The notes: generated from the letters alone by a model not told the origin. Counted from the stretch's first letter, positions 34,327 to 44,077 are shown. The stretch is DNA of 64,000 bases from Haloglomus salinum (GCF_024298825.1 NZ_CP101153.1:868001-932000), one strand, 5' to 3'. Program-made: numbers and translations.

Positions 34327-35787
34327 TCAGTCGTCCGACTCGTCGACCCGCTCGGGGGTGCCCGTGAGGATGCCCCGGAGGTCGGTCATCGGGTCCCCGA
34401 CGTGCAGCCCGTCCTCGCCGATCTCCAGTTCGCGGACCGTCCGTTCGAAGCCACCGAGACGCTTCTTCAGCACACCAATCGACTTCTGGATTTCGCCGTC
34501 CAGCTCCATGTAGCGCAGGAACAGGATGCTGTCCGCGAGATAGCTGATGTTCTCCTGTGTCGCCGAGAACTCCCCGGCGACGGACTGTTGCTCCTCGATG
34601 AGGATGACGGTGACACCGACGTTCCGGAGGTACCGACAGAGGCTGTGGAGCTGCTCGAGCAGGCCGTCCTCGTCACGGAGCGAGAGCCGGTAGCCGGCGG
34701 TCCCGTCTATCATCACCACCTCCGTCCCGTTCTCCTCGACGTCCATCCGGACCTGATGGGCGAACTCGTCGGCGGTGAGGTCCATCGGCTCGATCTCCTC
34801 GACGCCGAGATTCCCCTCCGACATCATCTGGCCCACCGGGATGTCGATGGCCTCCGACCGGTACGTGAACTGCTCGGTGGCCTCCTCGAACAGGTAGATG
34901 GTCGAGCGCTCGCCACGGGCGGCGGCCTCCTTCATGAAGTGGGTCCCGGTGGTCGTCTTCCCCACACCCGACGGGCCCGTGATGACGCTCACCGTCCCGC
35001 GCTCGAAGCCGCCGCCGAGGAGCTGGTCGAGCTCGTCGATGCCCGAGGAGATGGTGTCCCGGGTGAACTCGCGGTCGTAGTCGCCGGGCACCAGCGACGG
35101 GAAGACGTGGATACCATCGCTCCGGATACGGAGGGCGTGCGAGCCGCCGCGGAAATCCGACCCGCGGAGCTTCTCCACCTCGATGCGCCGGCCGGTGTCG
35201 CTCCGCGAGAGCGTGAGAATCCCGTCGCCGAGGAACTGGAGGTCGTCGTCGGGACTGTTCGGTGTCGGCTGTGTGGTGTACAGCGCGGTGACGTCCCGGT
35301 TCTTCAGAAACGCCGTAAGAGAGGCCATCTCCTGACGGAACTGGTAGTTGTCGGGCGCGAGCAGCCGGAAGCCGGTCAGCGGGTCGATGACGACGCGCTT
35401 CGGGTCACGCTCCCGGACCGCCTCGACGATACGTTCTGCGGGCTCGTGGCCCTCGACCTCGGAGGGCTCGAAGGCGGTGTAGCTCCGGTCCTCGAGGAAC
35501 CGGTCGGCGCTCGGGCTCAGGTCGAGAATCTCCACGCCGTCGAGGTCGAACCCCAGCCCGGCCGCGTTCTGCCGGAGGTCGGCGGCCGGCTCCTCGAACG
35601 CGACGAACAGCGGGTCGTCGCCCGCCTCGACGCCCGCGGTCAGGAAGTGGAGCGCCACGATGGTCTTGCCTGTGCCAGGGCCGCCTCGGAGGATGTAGGC
35701 CCGTCCCCCGGGAAGCCCCCCGCAGATGAGTTCGTCGAGCCCCGAGATACCGGTCGGGACCCGGCTGGAAGATTCCGGTCCGGACAT
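34327..35787 (-). CDS. KaiC-like double-domain ATPase
   Basis: A 486-residue RecA-type protein with two KaiC modules. Walker A loops are GGPGTGKT (residues 35-42) and GPSGVGKTT (271-279); each is followed by the catalytic Glu pair (FVAFEEP near 65 and YLFEEAT near 301) and a Walker B (RVVIDPL, EVVMIDG). Haloarchaeal relatives (Cir proteins) respond to light-dark cycles, and single- or double-domain KaiC-like ATPases act in signalling. Autokinase Ser/Thr positions of cyanobacterial KaiC cannot be aligned by eye. It is promoter-proximal in an operon with the LOV kinase. Confidence 0.93.
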   Translation of the reverse strand: MSGPESSSRVPTGISGLDELICGGLPGGRAYILRGGPGTGKTIVALHFLTAGVEAGDDPLFVAFEEPAADLRQNAAGLGFDLDGVEILDLSPSADRFLEDRSYTAFEPSEVEGHEPAERIVEAVRERDPKRVVIDPLTGFRLLAPDNYQFRQEMASLTAFLKNRDVTALYTTQPTPNSPDDDLQFLGDGILTLSRSDTGRRIEVEKLRGSDFRGGSHALRIRSDGIHVFPSLVPGDYDREFTRDTISSGIDELDQLLGGGFERGTVSVITGPSGVGKTTTGTHFMKEAAARGERSTIYLFEEATEQFTYRSEAIDIPVGQMMSEGNLGVEEIEPMDLTADEFAHQVRMDVEENGTEVVMIDGTAGYRLSLRDEDGLLEQLHSLCRYLRNVGVTVILIEEQQSVAGEFSATQENISYLADSILFLRYMELDGEIQKSIGVLKKRLGGFERTVRELEIGEDGLHVGDPMTDLRGILTGTPERVDESDD

Positions 35788-35974
35788 TGATTGGTAGTCG
35801 TTCGCAGGCGCCGATAAGTGTAGTGGCTAATAACCTGCCTTCGTGGTGTTTTCACCTAGATATCCAAGCGATACAAACCGGACATGACCGGGTAATATCA
35901 CCTGTTCAACTAGGCGAGTGGCCGGCGTCGTGCGCGCGGGCAGCCTCATGTGCCTGGGCGCCCCATCGACGCGC

Positions 35975-36958
35975 ATGGACGCACTCCTCGTGCTGGACGA
36001 CCGGCTGCTCGTCGTCGACCTCGACACCGGCGAGGCGGCCGCCTTCCTCGAGGGTCGCACCCTGGAGTGTCTGGCCGTGACCACCGGAGCGGTCGTCGTG
36101 GGAACGTTCGACGACGGCCTGTGGCGGGCCGAGCGAGGCGACGATGGCCCCGGTCCCTTCGAGCGCGTCGCGCCCGAGACGCTCCCCGAGCGCGTGACCG
36201 CGCTCGCCATCGCGCCGAGCGACCCCGAGGTCGTCTTCCTCGGTGCCGAACCGAGCGCCGTGTATCGCTCCGAGGACGGCGGGGAGAGGTGGCGTGCGTG
36301 TGCGCCGCTGACCGACCTGCCCTCGGCCGACGAGTGGTCGTTCCCGCCACGGCCGGACACTCACCACGTCCGGACGCTCGCGGTCCACCCTGCGGACCCG
36401 GCACGGCTCACAGTGGGTATCGAAGCCGGCGCGCTCGTCCGGAGCGAGGACGGGGGTCGGGGCTGGACCGAGCGCCCACCGGGGTCCCGCCGGGACAACC
36501 ACGCGCTCGCGACGCACCCGGACGCGCCCGACCGGGTGTACGCGGCCGCAGGGGACGGCTACGCCGAGTCACACGACGCGGGCGCGACCTGGGACCACCC
36601 GACCACCGGGCTCGGGCACGGCTACGTCTGGGGACTGGCCGTCGACCCCGGGGACCCGGACCGTCGCTACGTCTCGGCGGCCCACGGCGCGTACGCGGCA
36701 CATCGGGTCGAGAACGCCGACGCCCACGTCTACCGACGCGAGGGAGCCGGGGAGTGGCAGCGCTTCGACGGGGAGACGCTCGGCGCGGGGGTGCCCGTCG
36801 GGGAGGGCGTGTGCCGGGCAGTGCTGGCGGCACCCGCACCGGACGAGCTCGTGGTGCTGCACAACCGTGGGCTGTTCCGGTCGACGGATGCAGGAGCGTC
36901 GTTCGAGCAGGTACTGGCGGGGGAGTGGGGCGTTCCGAGAGCAATCAGCGTAATATAG
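35975..36958 (+). CDS. BNR/sialidase-like beta-propeller protein
   Basis: A 327-residue protein built of Asp-box-like repeats: VYRSEDGGERW, LVRSEDGGRGW, ESHDAGATW and LFRSTDAGASF mark four of the blades, with HPADPARL, HPDAPDRVY and DPGDPDRRY spacers. No signal peptide, so cytosolic. Catalytic residues of sialidases cannot be identified; such proteins usually act as binding scaffolds. Start is uncertain: ATG at 35975 (MDALLVLDDRLLVVDL) is chosen as the family-like start, with a GTG at 35918 as alternative. Divergent from the KaiC operon. Confidence 0.8.
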   Translation: MDALLVLDDRLLVVDLDTGEAAAFLEGRTLECLAVTTGAVVVGTFDDGLWRAERGDDGPGPFERVAPETLPERVTALAIAPSDPEVVFLGAEPSAVYRSEDGGERWRACAPLTDLPSADEWSFPPRPDTHHVRTLAVHPADPARLTVGIEAGALVRSEDGGRGWTERPPGSRRDNHALATHPDAPDRVYAAAGDGYAESHDAGATWDHPTTGLGHGYVWGLAVDPGDPDRRYVSAAHGAYAAHRVENADAHVYRREGAGEWQRFDGETLGAGVPVGEGVCRAVLAAPAPDELVVLHNRGLFRSTDAGASFEQVLAGEWGVPRAISVI

Positions 36959-36967
36959 ATATAGAAC

Positions 36968-36991
36968 ATTTGTACCGGATACAGTACAAAT
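36968..36991. promoter_or_regulatory. Perfect 8-bp inverted repeat in an AT-rich gap
   Basis: ATTTGTAC at 36968-36975 and GTACAAAT at 36984-36991 are exact reverse complements with an 8-nt spacer. It starts 10 bp after the stop of the BNR-like gene and lies 128 bp before the next start, so it may be a terminator stem or an operator. Confidence 0.45.
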
Positions 36992-37118
36992 ATTCCAGAA
37001 ATTCTCCAGCTAGACCCATATTTCGCATCGAAGTCTACCGAGACAGCAGCACCGTTCGCGTCCGTCGTCGACCCGGAGCAACAAGCTACTTAGCCGCCAG
37101 TCACCGACCACCGTCCAG

Positions 37119-38201
37119 ATGCACGACTTCGTCGTCGTCGGCTGCGGGCCCGCGGGCGCCCGGTTCGCCCGGAGCGCCGCCGAGCGGGGCCACGACGTGC
37201 TCGTCCTCGAGCAGGGGGAGGTCGGGGAGCCCCTCGCGTGTTCGGGCCACGTCTCGCTGGACATCTGGGACTACGTCCCCGACGGCGCCCGCGAGGAGCT
37301 GTTCCAGAACGCCATCCGGGGCGCACGGTTCCACCTCGGCGGCGCCGACTCGACCGCCCACGAGTTCTACCGCGAGGGACCCATCTCGAACGCCATCGAC
37401 CGGGTCGGGCTGGACCGCACCCTGGCCGAGGCCGCGGCCGAAGCGGGCGCCGACGTCCGCGACCATCATACCGTCACCGCGGTCGACGAGCGCCAGGGCG
37501 GGGTGACCGTCACCGCCCGCGGCCCGGACGGCACCGAGCGTCACGAGGCCCGGATGGTCGTCGGCGCGGACGGCCCGCGCTCGCGGGTCCGCGACGAGTG
37601 TGGCCTCCCCGAACCGGACGAGTTCCTCCACGGGGTGCTGGGCTTCGACGAGGCCCCCGACGCCCAGGACTTCGTGGACGTCCACCTCACCGTCCCGCGC
37701 TTCTTCGCGTGGCGCATCCCGCGCGGCGACGCCGGGGTCGAGTACGGACTCGCGGTCTCGCCCGGCGAGGACGAGCGCGCCCGGTTCGAGGCGCTCTGCG
37801 AGGACTACGGTGTCACGCTGGACCGGCGCTGCTCGGGACTCATCCCCGTCGGCCCGCCGAAGCGCGTCACCGGCCGGCGCTCGCTGCTCGTCGGCGACGC
37901 CGCCGCACAGACGAAACCGTTCACCGGCGGCGGCATCCTCTACGGGATGCGCGCGGCCGACCACGCCGCCCGCGAGGTCGACCCCGACGCGCCGGGGACG
38001 CTGGGCGACTACGAGCGTTCGTGGCGCGACGAGTTGCGCACCGAGCAGCGTCTCGGCCACCTCGTCCGGGCGGGCTACTCGGTCCCCGAACCGCTCCAGC
38101 GGGCCGGGCTCCGGGCGTTCTCGGGCGAAATCGGCGTCCACATGGACGAACCCTCGACGCTGTTCTCACGCGAGCAACTGCGGGCGCTGCTCGGCCGATA
38201 A
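37119..38201 (+). CDS. Geranylgeranyl reductase family FAD-dependent oxidoreductase
   Basis: A 360-residue flavoprotein. N-terminal FAD-binding VVVGCGPAGARFARSAAERG (residues 5-24), PLACSGHVS (the P-x-x-C-x-G-x family motif near residue 38), VVGADGPRSRVR and the second FAD contact LLVGDAAAQTKPFTGGGILYG are all present. Family members saturate isoprenoid chains of archaeal lipids or quinones, or of chlorophyll in plants. Since haloarchaea hold several copies, the substrate of this one is open. ATG at 37119. Convergent with the multi-PAS kinase. Confidence 0.92.
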   Translation: MHDFVVVGCGPAGARFARSAAERGHDVLVLEQGEVGEPLACSGHVSLDIWDYVPDGAREELFQNAIRGARFHLGGADSTAHEFYREGPISNAIDRVGLDRTLAEAAAEAGADVRDHHTVTAVDERQGGVTVTARGPDGTERHEARMVVGADGPRSRVRDECGLPEPDEFLHGVLGFDEAPDAQDFVDVHLTVPRFFAWRIPRGDAGVEYGLAVSPGEDERARFEALCEDYGVTLDRRCSGLIPVGPPKRVTGRRSLLVGDAAAQTKPFTGGGILYGMRAADHAAREVDPDAPGTLGDYERSWRDELRTEQRLGHLVRAGYSVPEPLQRAGLRAFSGEIGVHMDEPSTLFSREQLRALLGR

Positions 38202-38291
38202 GGCGGTTCGAGAGCGCGGCCCGCGCTTCAGGCGGCAGTCACGTCGCCCGTGGTCAGTGTCACGAGCCAGCCATGTCCGCGTTCGTTCCCG

Positions 38292-41200
38292 TCACTCGTC
38301 CGGGTCGGCAGCCGGGAGCCGGAGTTCGACGACCGCACCCCCTCCCTCGCGGTCGTCGATATGCATGGTCCCGCCACTGTTCCTGACCGTCCACTGGACG
38401 AACCAGAGGCCGAGGCCGGTGGCGTGCTGGAGCGGCGTCTCCGAGCCGGCCAGGAGGGCCTTCCGCTCCAGCTCCGGGATGCCGGGTCCGTCGTCGAGGA
38501 CCCGGACGACCACCTCGTCGTCGACCGTCGCTACCGTGACCGTCACGGTGGCCCCGGGTCCACCGTGGGTGGCGGCGTTGTCGACCAGTTCGCTCAGTGC
38601 CAGTTCGAACTCCGCGTGGGCCAGTGCCGGCGCGTGGTCGGGCAGGTCCACCTCGACCGTCATGTCGTCGTAGCTGGCGCGGGCGGCCTCGACGACGTGC
38701 CCGGCGTGGGCAGCGATGTCCTCGACCCCGAGCAGGTGCGTCCCGCCGGGGTCCAGCGCGTCGTGGAACTCACGGGCGGCCTCGCCCAGCCCCAGCAGCT
38801 CCTCGGCGGCCGCCTCGATCGACGCGCCCGCTGCAGCGACCGGCTCGTCGGCAGCCTGCCGCTGGATGTCCTGGGCCCGCGCCAGGACGACGTTCATCTT
38901 GTTGCGGAGGTTGTGCCGGAGCACGCGGTCCAGGACCGAGAGCCGGCGCTCGTGTTCGGTGACATCGGTCACATCGTGGCTCACGCAGACGAGACCGTGG
39001 GAGGCGCCGGTACCGAGCTTCGGCGAGACCGTCGTCTGGTAGTACCGGTCCCGCCCCGACGAGTCCGTGATGACCGTCTCGATGGTGATGGGGTCGTCGT
39101 CGTCGTCGTCGCGGGCGTAGAACTTGGTGGCGGCGTCACCGAGTGCCTCGGCGTGTCGGTCGCTGAACACCGAGGAGACGTGCTCGCCGAGCAACGCCTC
39201 CCGGTCGCGGTCGACCAGGTCGGTGAGCGCGCCGTTGACCAGCGTGAACTGCAGGTCGGCGTCCAGCGTGTATATCGGCTCGTCGGCGGTCTCGACGATG
39301 CGCTCGTGGCGCTGGAGGAACTCCTCGCGGCGCTTGCGCCTCGTGATGTCCCGGACGACGCCGCGGACGACCGTCGTGCGACCGTCCTCGACCTGTGGTT
39401 CGCCGGTGACCCGGACCCAGCGCGTCGGCTCAGTGTCGACCTCGATCTCGACGTCGAACGGCTCGAACTCGGCGACGGCTCGCTCCATGGCCGCCTCCAT
39501 TCGCTCCCGGGACTCCGGCGTGTACAGCCCCATGACCGACTCTGCGGTCGGCTCGAACGACGGTACCTGGCCGTAGATATCCCACACCTTCCCGTCCCAC
39601 CACACCTCCTCCGTGACGGGGTTGTACTCCCAGCCGCTCACGTCCGCGATGTCGCGTGTCTGTTCGAGCTGCTCGACGGTCCGTTCGCGCTCCCGCTCGC
39701 GCCTCTTCCGAGCGTGGATATCCTGGATGGCGCCGCGCAGCATCCGCCGCCCGTCGACGACCTCCGACTCACCGATGGTCCGGACCCAACGGATATCGCC
39801 GTCCGGTCGGATTATCCGGAGTTCGAGGTCGTAGGGCTCGCCCTCCTCGAGCGCCCGCTCGAACGCCTCGGTGATGACCGGCCGGTCTTCGGGGTGGTAG
39901 AAACCGAGGGCGTCGTCCACACCGGGGGGCTCCGCGGCGGGGTCGAGGCCGTGGATACGGGCAACCTGCTCGGTCCACATGAGCTCGTCGGCTTCGGGGT
40001 CGTACTGCCAGCCGCCGACATCGGCGATGTTCTCGGCCCGGTCGAGCATGCCGACCGTCCGTTCGAGTTCCTGCTTCCGCTCCTCCTGGGCCGTGATGTC
40101 GCGTGCGAGCCCGACAACGCCCTCGATCTCCCCGTCGTACGTCAGTGGGGAGAGACCGATCTCGATGACAAACGGCCCGTCCTGGAGCGACATCTCCGTG
40201 ACCACCTCGGCACTCTCGCGCTCGCCGGTCAGTATGGCCTCGATCGCCTCGACGTACTCGGTGTAGTCCTCGGTGTCTGAGAACAGCGACTCCCGGAACG
40301 CCTCGGTCGACATCCCGACCATCTCCTCTCGTGTCAGCCCGGTGGACTCCGCTGCGTTGCTGTCGGCGAAGATGATATCGAGGGACTCGTCGAGCACCCA
40401 CGCCGCCTCCGGGACCGTCTCCAGCACCGTCTCGTAGCGCTCGAGTTCCTGCTCGCGCTCCTTGCGCTCGGTGATGTCCTGGAAGGTCCCGCGGAACGTC
40501 TCGACCTCGCCGTCGATCACGACCGGCTCACCGACCGTCCGTACCCACCGGACCTCGTCGTCGGCCCGCACGACGCGGAGGTCGAGGTCGAACGGCTCGG
40601 CCCGCGATATCGCGGCCTCGATGGCGGCCTCGATGCGGGGCCGGTCCTCCGGGTGGTAGAACTCCAGCGCCTCGTCCAGGGGTGGCTCCTCGCCGACCGG
40701 GAGGCCGAGGAGTTCGAACAGCTGGTCGGTCCAGGTGAGCGCCAGTGTCTCGGCGTCGACCACCCAGCCGGCGACATCGGCCATGGACTGGGTCCGGTCC
40801 AGCAGGTCGACCGTCCGCTCCAGTTCCTGCTCGCGCTCGCGGCGCTCCGTGATGTCCTGGAAGGTCCCCCGCAGCGTCTCGACCTCGCCCTCGGCCACGA
40901 CTGGCTCTCCGATGACGCGAACCCACCGGACCTCGTCGTCCAGGCGCTGGATGCGTACGTCCACGTCGAACGCTTCCGCCGTCTCGAGGGCCGTCTCGAC
41001 GGCACGCTCGATGACTGGCTGGTCATCCGGATGGTAGACCTCGAGCGCCTCCTCCAGCGGTGGCTCGTCGGTCTTCGGCAGTCCGAGTATCTCGTACACC
41101 TGATCGGTCCAGAGCACATCCAGCGTCTCCGGGTCGATCTCCCACCCACCAACGTCGGCGATATCCTGGGTCTTCCCCAGCAGGTCGACGGTCCGTTCCA

Positions 41201-42014
41201 GTTCCTGCTCGCGCTCGACCTGCTCGGTCACGTCCTGGATGATGCCGGTGAACCGTCGCTCGCCCCCGGGCTGGTGCTCGGCGAACGCCAGCAGCAGCGG
41301 GACCTCGTGGCCGTCGGCGTGCTGGCCGGGGAGCCGTGCCCCGGTCCAGTCGAGCGACCGCTCGCCGGTCTCCAGGTAGCGTGCCAGCCCTTCCCGGTGC
41401 GCCTCCCGGAGTCCGGGGGGTATCAGCATCGTCAGCGGCTCTCCGACCACGGCCTCGGGCGGATAGCCGAACACCTGCTCGACGGCCGGATTGGCGTACT
41501 GGACGAGGCCGTCGCCGTCGATGGTAACGATGGCGCTGGGCGCCGTCTCCGCGAGCGTACGGAACCGCTCGCGCTCGGCATCGAGCTGGAGCGAGTCCCG
41601 GCGCGCCCGCAGGAGCGAGTCGACCCGGCTCCGGAGGACCGGCTCGGAGGTCGGGAGTGGGAGCACGTCGTCGGCGATGTCGGCAGTCTCCCGAACGACC
41701 GTCGTCGGCTCCTCCGGCCCGACGACGAGCAACACCGGGAGATGGGATGCGGTCTCGGCCTTCCGCTCGGCCAGCGCCTCGGCGGCCGTCGGGTACGTGG
41801 TCGTGTCGACGAGGCAGAGGTCGAACTCGGGGAGCGGCTCGTCCGGGTCACCGACGACGACCTCACGGTCGTCGAGCCGCTCGGCGAACAGTTCCCGGTC
41901 GCGCCCCGGTTCGAGCAACAGCAGGACCCGCTCGGACGCCGGGCCCGCCCCGGCCGTTCGCTGCCCCGAACCGGACGGCCGGGCCGGACCCGACCGTTCG
42001 CTCACGGCCACCAC
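38292..42014 (-). CDS. Giant multi-PAS sensor histidine kinase
   Basis: A 1,240-residue cytosolic kinase. Residues 25-130 resemble the N-terminal receiver-like region of the LOV kinase (RDRELFAERL, FDLCLVD, LPVLLVV). Seven PAS modules follow. Four share a motif at equivalent positions: ADVGGWEIDPETLDVLWTDQ, ADVAGWVVDAETLALTWTDQ, ADVGGWQYDPEADELMWTEQ and ADVSGWEYNPVTEEVWWDGK. The kinase core has acceptor His1034 in RVLRHNLRNKMN, then DNAATHGGPG, LDDGPGI and TGLGLWFVQW. No transmembrane segments. No receiver partner is nearby. ATG at 42014, or downstream in-frame alternatives in the low-complexity first 25 residues. Confidence 0.94.
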   Translation of the reverse strand: MVAVSERSGPARPSGSGQRTAGAGPASERVLLLLEPGRDRELFAERLDDREVVVGDPDEPLPEFDLCLVDTTTYPTAAEALAERKAETASHLPVLLVVGPEEPTTVVRETADIADDVLPLPTSEPVLRSRVDSLLRARRDSLQLDAERERFRTLAETAPSAIVTIDGDGLVQYANPAVEQVFGYPPEAVVGEPLTMLIPPGLREAHREGLARYLETGERSLDWTGARLPGQHADGHEVPLLLAFAEHQPGGERRFTGIIQDVTEQVEREQELERTVDLLGKTQDIADVGGWEIDPETLDVLWTDQVYEILGLPKTDEPPLEEALEVYHPDDQPVIERAVETALETAEAFDVDVRIQRLDDEVRWVRVIGEPVVAEGEVETLRGTFQDITERREREQELERTVDLLDRTQSMADVAGWVVDAETLALTWTDQLFELLGLPVGEEPPLDEALEFYHPEDRPRIEAAIEAAISRAEPFDLDLRVVRADDEVRWVRTVGEPVVIDGEVETFRGTFQDITERKEREQELERYETVLETVPEAAWVLDESLDIIFADSNAAESTGLTREEMVGMSTEAFRESLFSDTEDYTEYVEAIEAILTGERESAEVVTEMSLQDGPFVIEIGLSPLTYDGEIEGVVGLARDITAQEERKQELERTVGMLDRAENIADVGGWQYDPEADELMWTEQVARIHGLDPAAEPPGVDDALGFYHPEDRPVITEAFERALEEGEPYDLELRIIRPDGDIRWVRTIGESEVVDGRRMLRGAIQDIHARKRRERERERTVEQLEQTRDIADVSGWEYNPVTEEVWWDGKVWDIYGQVPSFEPTAESVMGLYTPESRERMEAAMERAVAEFEPFDVEIEVDTEPTRWVRVTGEPQVEDGRTTVVRGVVRDITRRKRREEFLQRHERIVETADEPIYTLDADLQFTLVNGALTDLVDRDREALLGEHVSSVFSDRHAEALGDAATKFYARDDDDDDPITIETVITDSSGRDRYYQTTVSPKLGTGASHGLVCVSHDVTDVTEHERRLSVLDRVLRHNLRNKMNVVLARAQDIQRQAADEPVAAAGASIEAAAEELLGLGEAAREFHDALDPGGTHLLGVEDIAAHAGHVVEAARASYDDMTVEVDLPDHAPALAHAEFELALSELVDNAATHGGPGATVTVTVATVDDEVVVRVLDDGPGIPELERKALLAGSETPLQHATGLGLWFVQWTVRNSGGTMHIDDREGGGAVVELRLPAADPDE

Positions 42015-42210
42015 CTCACCGGAGACGGTGACGGGCTCCCGGTCGCAGTGCCGCCCTCTCGTGTATGGTCTGGACTGGCGAGTCCGCCGAGTGCGGGACC
42101 GGCCATCGAGGGGCAGCGAGAGGGAGTGCCCATCAGTCTAGTAGCTAGAGATTGATTGACACCGTAAATTCCTATCGGCCCGGAGACCCCCGAAACCCCC
42201 GACGACCGTA

Positions 42211-43440
42211 TCAGTCGCGCCGGCGTAGCAGCAGTGCCGCCAGCAGCAGCCCCAGCACGCCGGCGACCGGGGTGAACCCGGGCAGTCCGACTGCCGGGGT
42301 GGCTGTCGGCGTCTCTTCGGCCGGCGTCGCGGTCGCGGCGGCCGTCGGCGTCGCGGTCGGCGTCGGTGTCGCTTCGTCGACCTCCAGTCCACGGACGACG
42401 ACCTCCTCGGAGGTCAGTGACCCGGACTGGGCCACCAGCGTCAGGTTCCCGGTCTGTTCGACCCGGAACCGGAACTGTCCGTCGGTCCCGGTCTGGCCGA
42501 GCGTCTCGCCGTCGAGCGAGAGAGTCGCGCCGTTGACCGGCTCGTCGTAGGCGTTCAGGACGGAGACACCGACCCGGTTCCCGACGAGTACACGGGTGCT
42601 CTCGGCGGTCAGGTTCAGTTCCGGCGTCCGCTGGGTGGTCGCGCGGACGGTCTGACCGGACTCGCCGACGGTGACCGTCCGTTCGACGGTCTGGTACCCC
42701 TCCTTCGTGATGTCGACCTCCTGCTTGGTGTTGACCGGAACGGTGAACGTGACCCGGCCGTTGGTCGCTCGCTGGGTGCCGGTCCCCTCGAGCGTGACGG
42801 CGGCGTCGGAGAGCGGCCGCGGGTCGTCGAAGTGGTCATCGAAGACGCGGAACTCCAGGTTCACGCTCCCCTGCCGCATCTCGTGGGAGCGGATGACGGT
42901 CCCGGGGACCGACAGCGAGGTCTCGTTGCGGAAGTAGCCGTCCTTCCGGAAGATGAGCGTGTAGTCACCCTGCTCGATGGTGCCGCTGGAGAACCGGCCG
43001 TTCGCGTTCGTCTTCCCCGAGACCACCACGCGCTGGCCCGACCGGATGAACACCGTCGCGTTCCGGACAGCGGTGCTACCCTCCTCGGTGAACGTCAGGG
43101 TCGCCGACCCCTTCTCCGCGACCTCGATGGTCACGTCCTGGGCCTCGGCGTTCGTAACGATTTTGGGGAAGTTACGGACGTAGGTGTCGTCCTGGATGGA
43201 GAGTTCGATATCCTCCCCTCGGGGCACGTCGATGAGCGTCCGACCGCTGGAGGTCGTCGTCTCGCTCGCGCTCCCGCCATCCCACGTCGCGTTGACCGTC
43301 GCCCCACTGACGGGGGCCCCCGCCTCGTTGACCACCTTCACGTCCAGCGTCACCTGCTCCTGTGTCGCCACCGCAGTACCGACGAACGGCGCCACCACGG
43401 AAACCACGAGGACCACACTGAGCAGTACGGCGCGTTGCAT
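42211..43440 (-). CDS. PGF-CTERM surface protein with carboxypeptidase-regulatory-like repeats
   Basis: A 409-residue secreted protein. Signal peptide residues 1-26 (LLSVVLVVSVVAPFVGTAVA). Three to four Ig-like/CarboxypepD_reg blades are marked by NEAGAPVSGATVNAT, NATVFIRSGQRVVVSGKT, SDAAVTLEGTG and NAYDEPVNGATLSLDGE. A Thr/Pro/Ala stalk follows (EETPTATPAVG), then LPGFTPVAGVLGLLLAALLL and a basic end, a classic PGF-CTERM archaeosortase signal. It should be Sec-exported, cleaved and lipid-anchored. Ligand unknown. Confidence 0.92.
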   Translation of the reverse strand: MQRAVLLSVVLVVSVVAPFVGTAVATQEQVTLDVKVVNEAGAPVSGATVNATWDGGSASETTTSSGRTLIDVPRGEDIELSIQDDTYVRNFPKIVTNAEAQDVTIEVAEKGSATLTFTEEGSTAVRNATVFIRSGQRVVVSGKTNANGRFSSGTIEQGDYTLIFRKDGYFRNETSLSVPGTVIRSHEMRQGSVNLEFRVFDDHFDDPRPLSDAAVTLEGTGTQRATNGRVTFTVPVNTKQEVDITKEGYQTVERTVTVGESGQTVRATTQRTPELNLTAESTRVLVGNRVGVSVLNAYDEPVNGATLSLDGETLGQTGTDGQFRFRVEQTGNLTLVAQSGSLTSEEVVVRGLEVDEATPTPTATPTAAATATPAEETPTATPAVGLPGFTPVAGVLGLLLAALLLRRRD

Positions 43441-43462
43441 ATCCGGGCCGACGGGGGGGGAA

Positions 43463-43472
43463 CCTAAATATC
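43463..43472 (-). promoter_or_regulatory. TATA-like box for the PGF-CTERM gene
   Basis: GATATTTAGG on the minus strand, 23-32 nt before the ATG at 43440, fits a leaderless transcript. Confidence 0.55.
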
Positions 43473-43582
43473 CGCGGGCTCCCCGACCGCGTTTCGGGCG
43501 GGCGCTCACCTCCGATACCACCGGGCACGGCTCCTGAGGCCGTATTATCCGGAAGCAGTCGGGCAACGAGCCAGGGCCGAAA

Positions 43583-43954
43583 TCACCGGCCGTCGCGTTC
43601 GGCCTCGGTCACGTCCACGGTGACCGGCTCGTCGGTCGCCTCGTCGTCGGTCGCCTCGCGGTCGTCACCGTCGGTCCCGCCACCCAGCAGCGTCTCGCGG
43701 AGGTCGTCGGCGAACGACTCCACCTGGTTCCGCAGCGTCGCCACCTCGTCCTCGAACGCCTCCACGGTTCGGTCGACGTAGTACACCCGCTCGGCGGGAA
43801 TCCGTCGGACGACGTCCTCGCCGTCGCGTTCGTCGATCTTGCAGATCCAGTGGTCCTGGAAGTACGCCACGTTCTCGTTCTCGAGCGAGCGCTCGACGGT
43901 GCCTTCGTCGGGATGCTCGTAGACGACCGTCGCCGTTCCGAGTTCCTCGTCCAT
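43583..43954 (-). CDS. Small acidic hypothetical protein
   Basis: A 123-residue protein with no family recognised. The N-terminal 60 residues form a compact beta-looking unit (GTATVVYEHPDEGTVERSLE, then YFQDHWICKIDERDGEDVVR and RVYYVDRTVEAFEDE), followed by a coiled-coil-like helix (EVATLRNQVESFADDLRETL) and an acidic low-complexity tail. Cytosolic. ATG at 43954. Divergent from the zinc-ribbon gene 123 bp away. Confidence 0.8.
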   Translation of the reverse strand: MDEELGTATVVYEHPDEGTVERSLENENVAYFQDHWICKIDERDGEDVVRRIPAERVYYVDRTVEAFEDEVATLRNQVESFADDLRETLLGGGTDGDDREATDDEATDEPVTVDVTEAERDGR

Positions 43955-44043
43955 ACGCGGACCTGGTCGCGTGTGACGGATACGTTCTGGGGCCCGTGGA
44001 TGGGCCCTGCCGGCACCCGCACACGGACTCGTGCGCGCGAAGG

Positions 44044-44051
44044 TCTAAGTA
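44044..44051 (+). promoter_or_regulatory. TATA-like box for the zinc-ribbon gene
   Basis: TCTAAGTA lies 27-34 nt before the ATG at 44078. Confidence 0.4.
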
Positions 44052-44077
44052 GGACCGAGGGCAACCCCCGGACAGGA

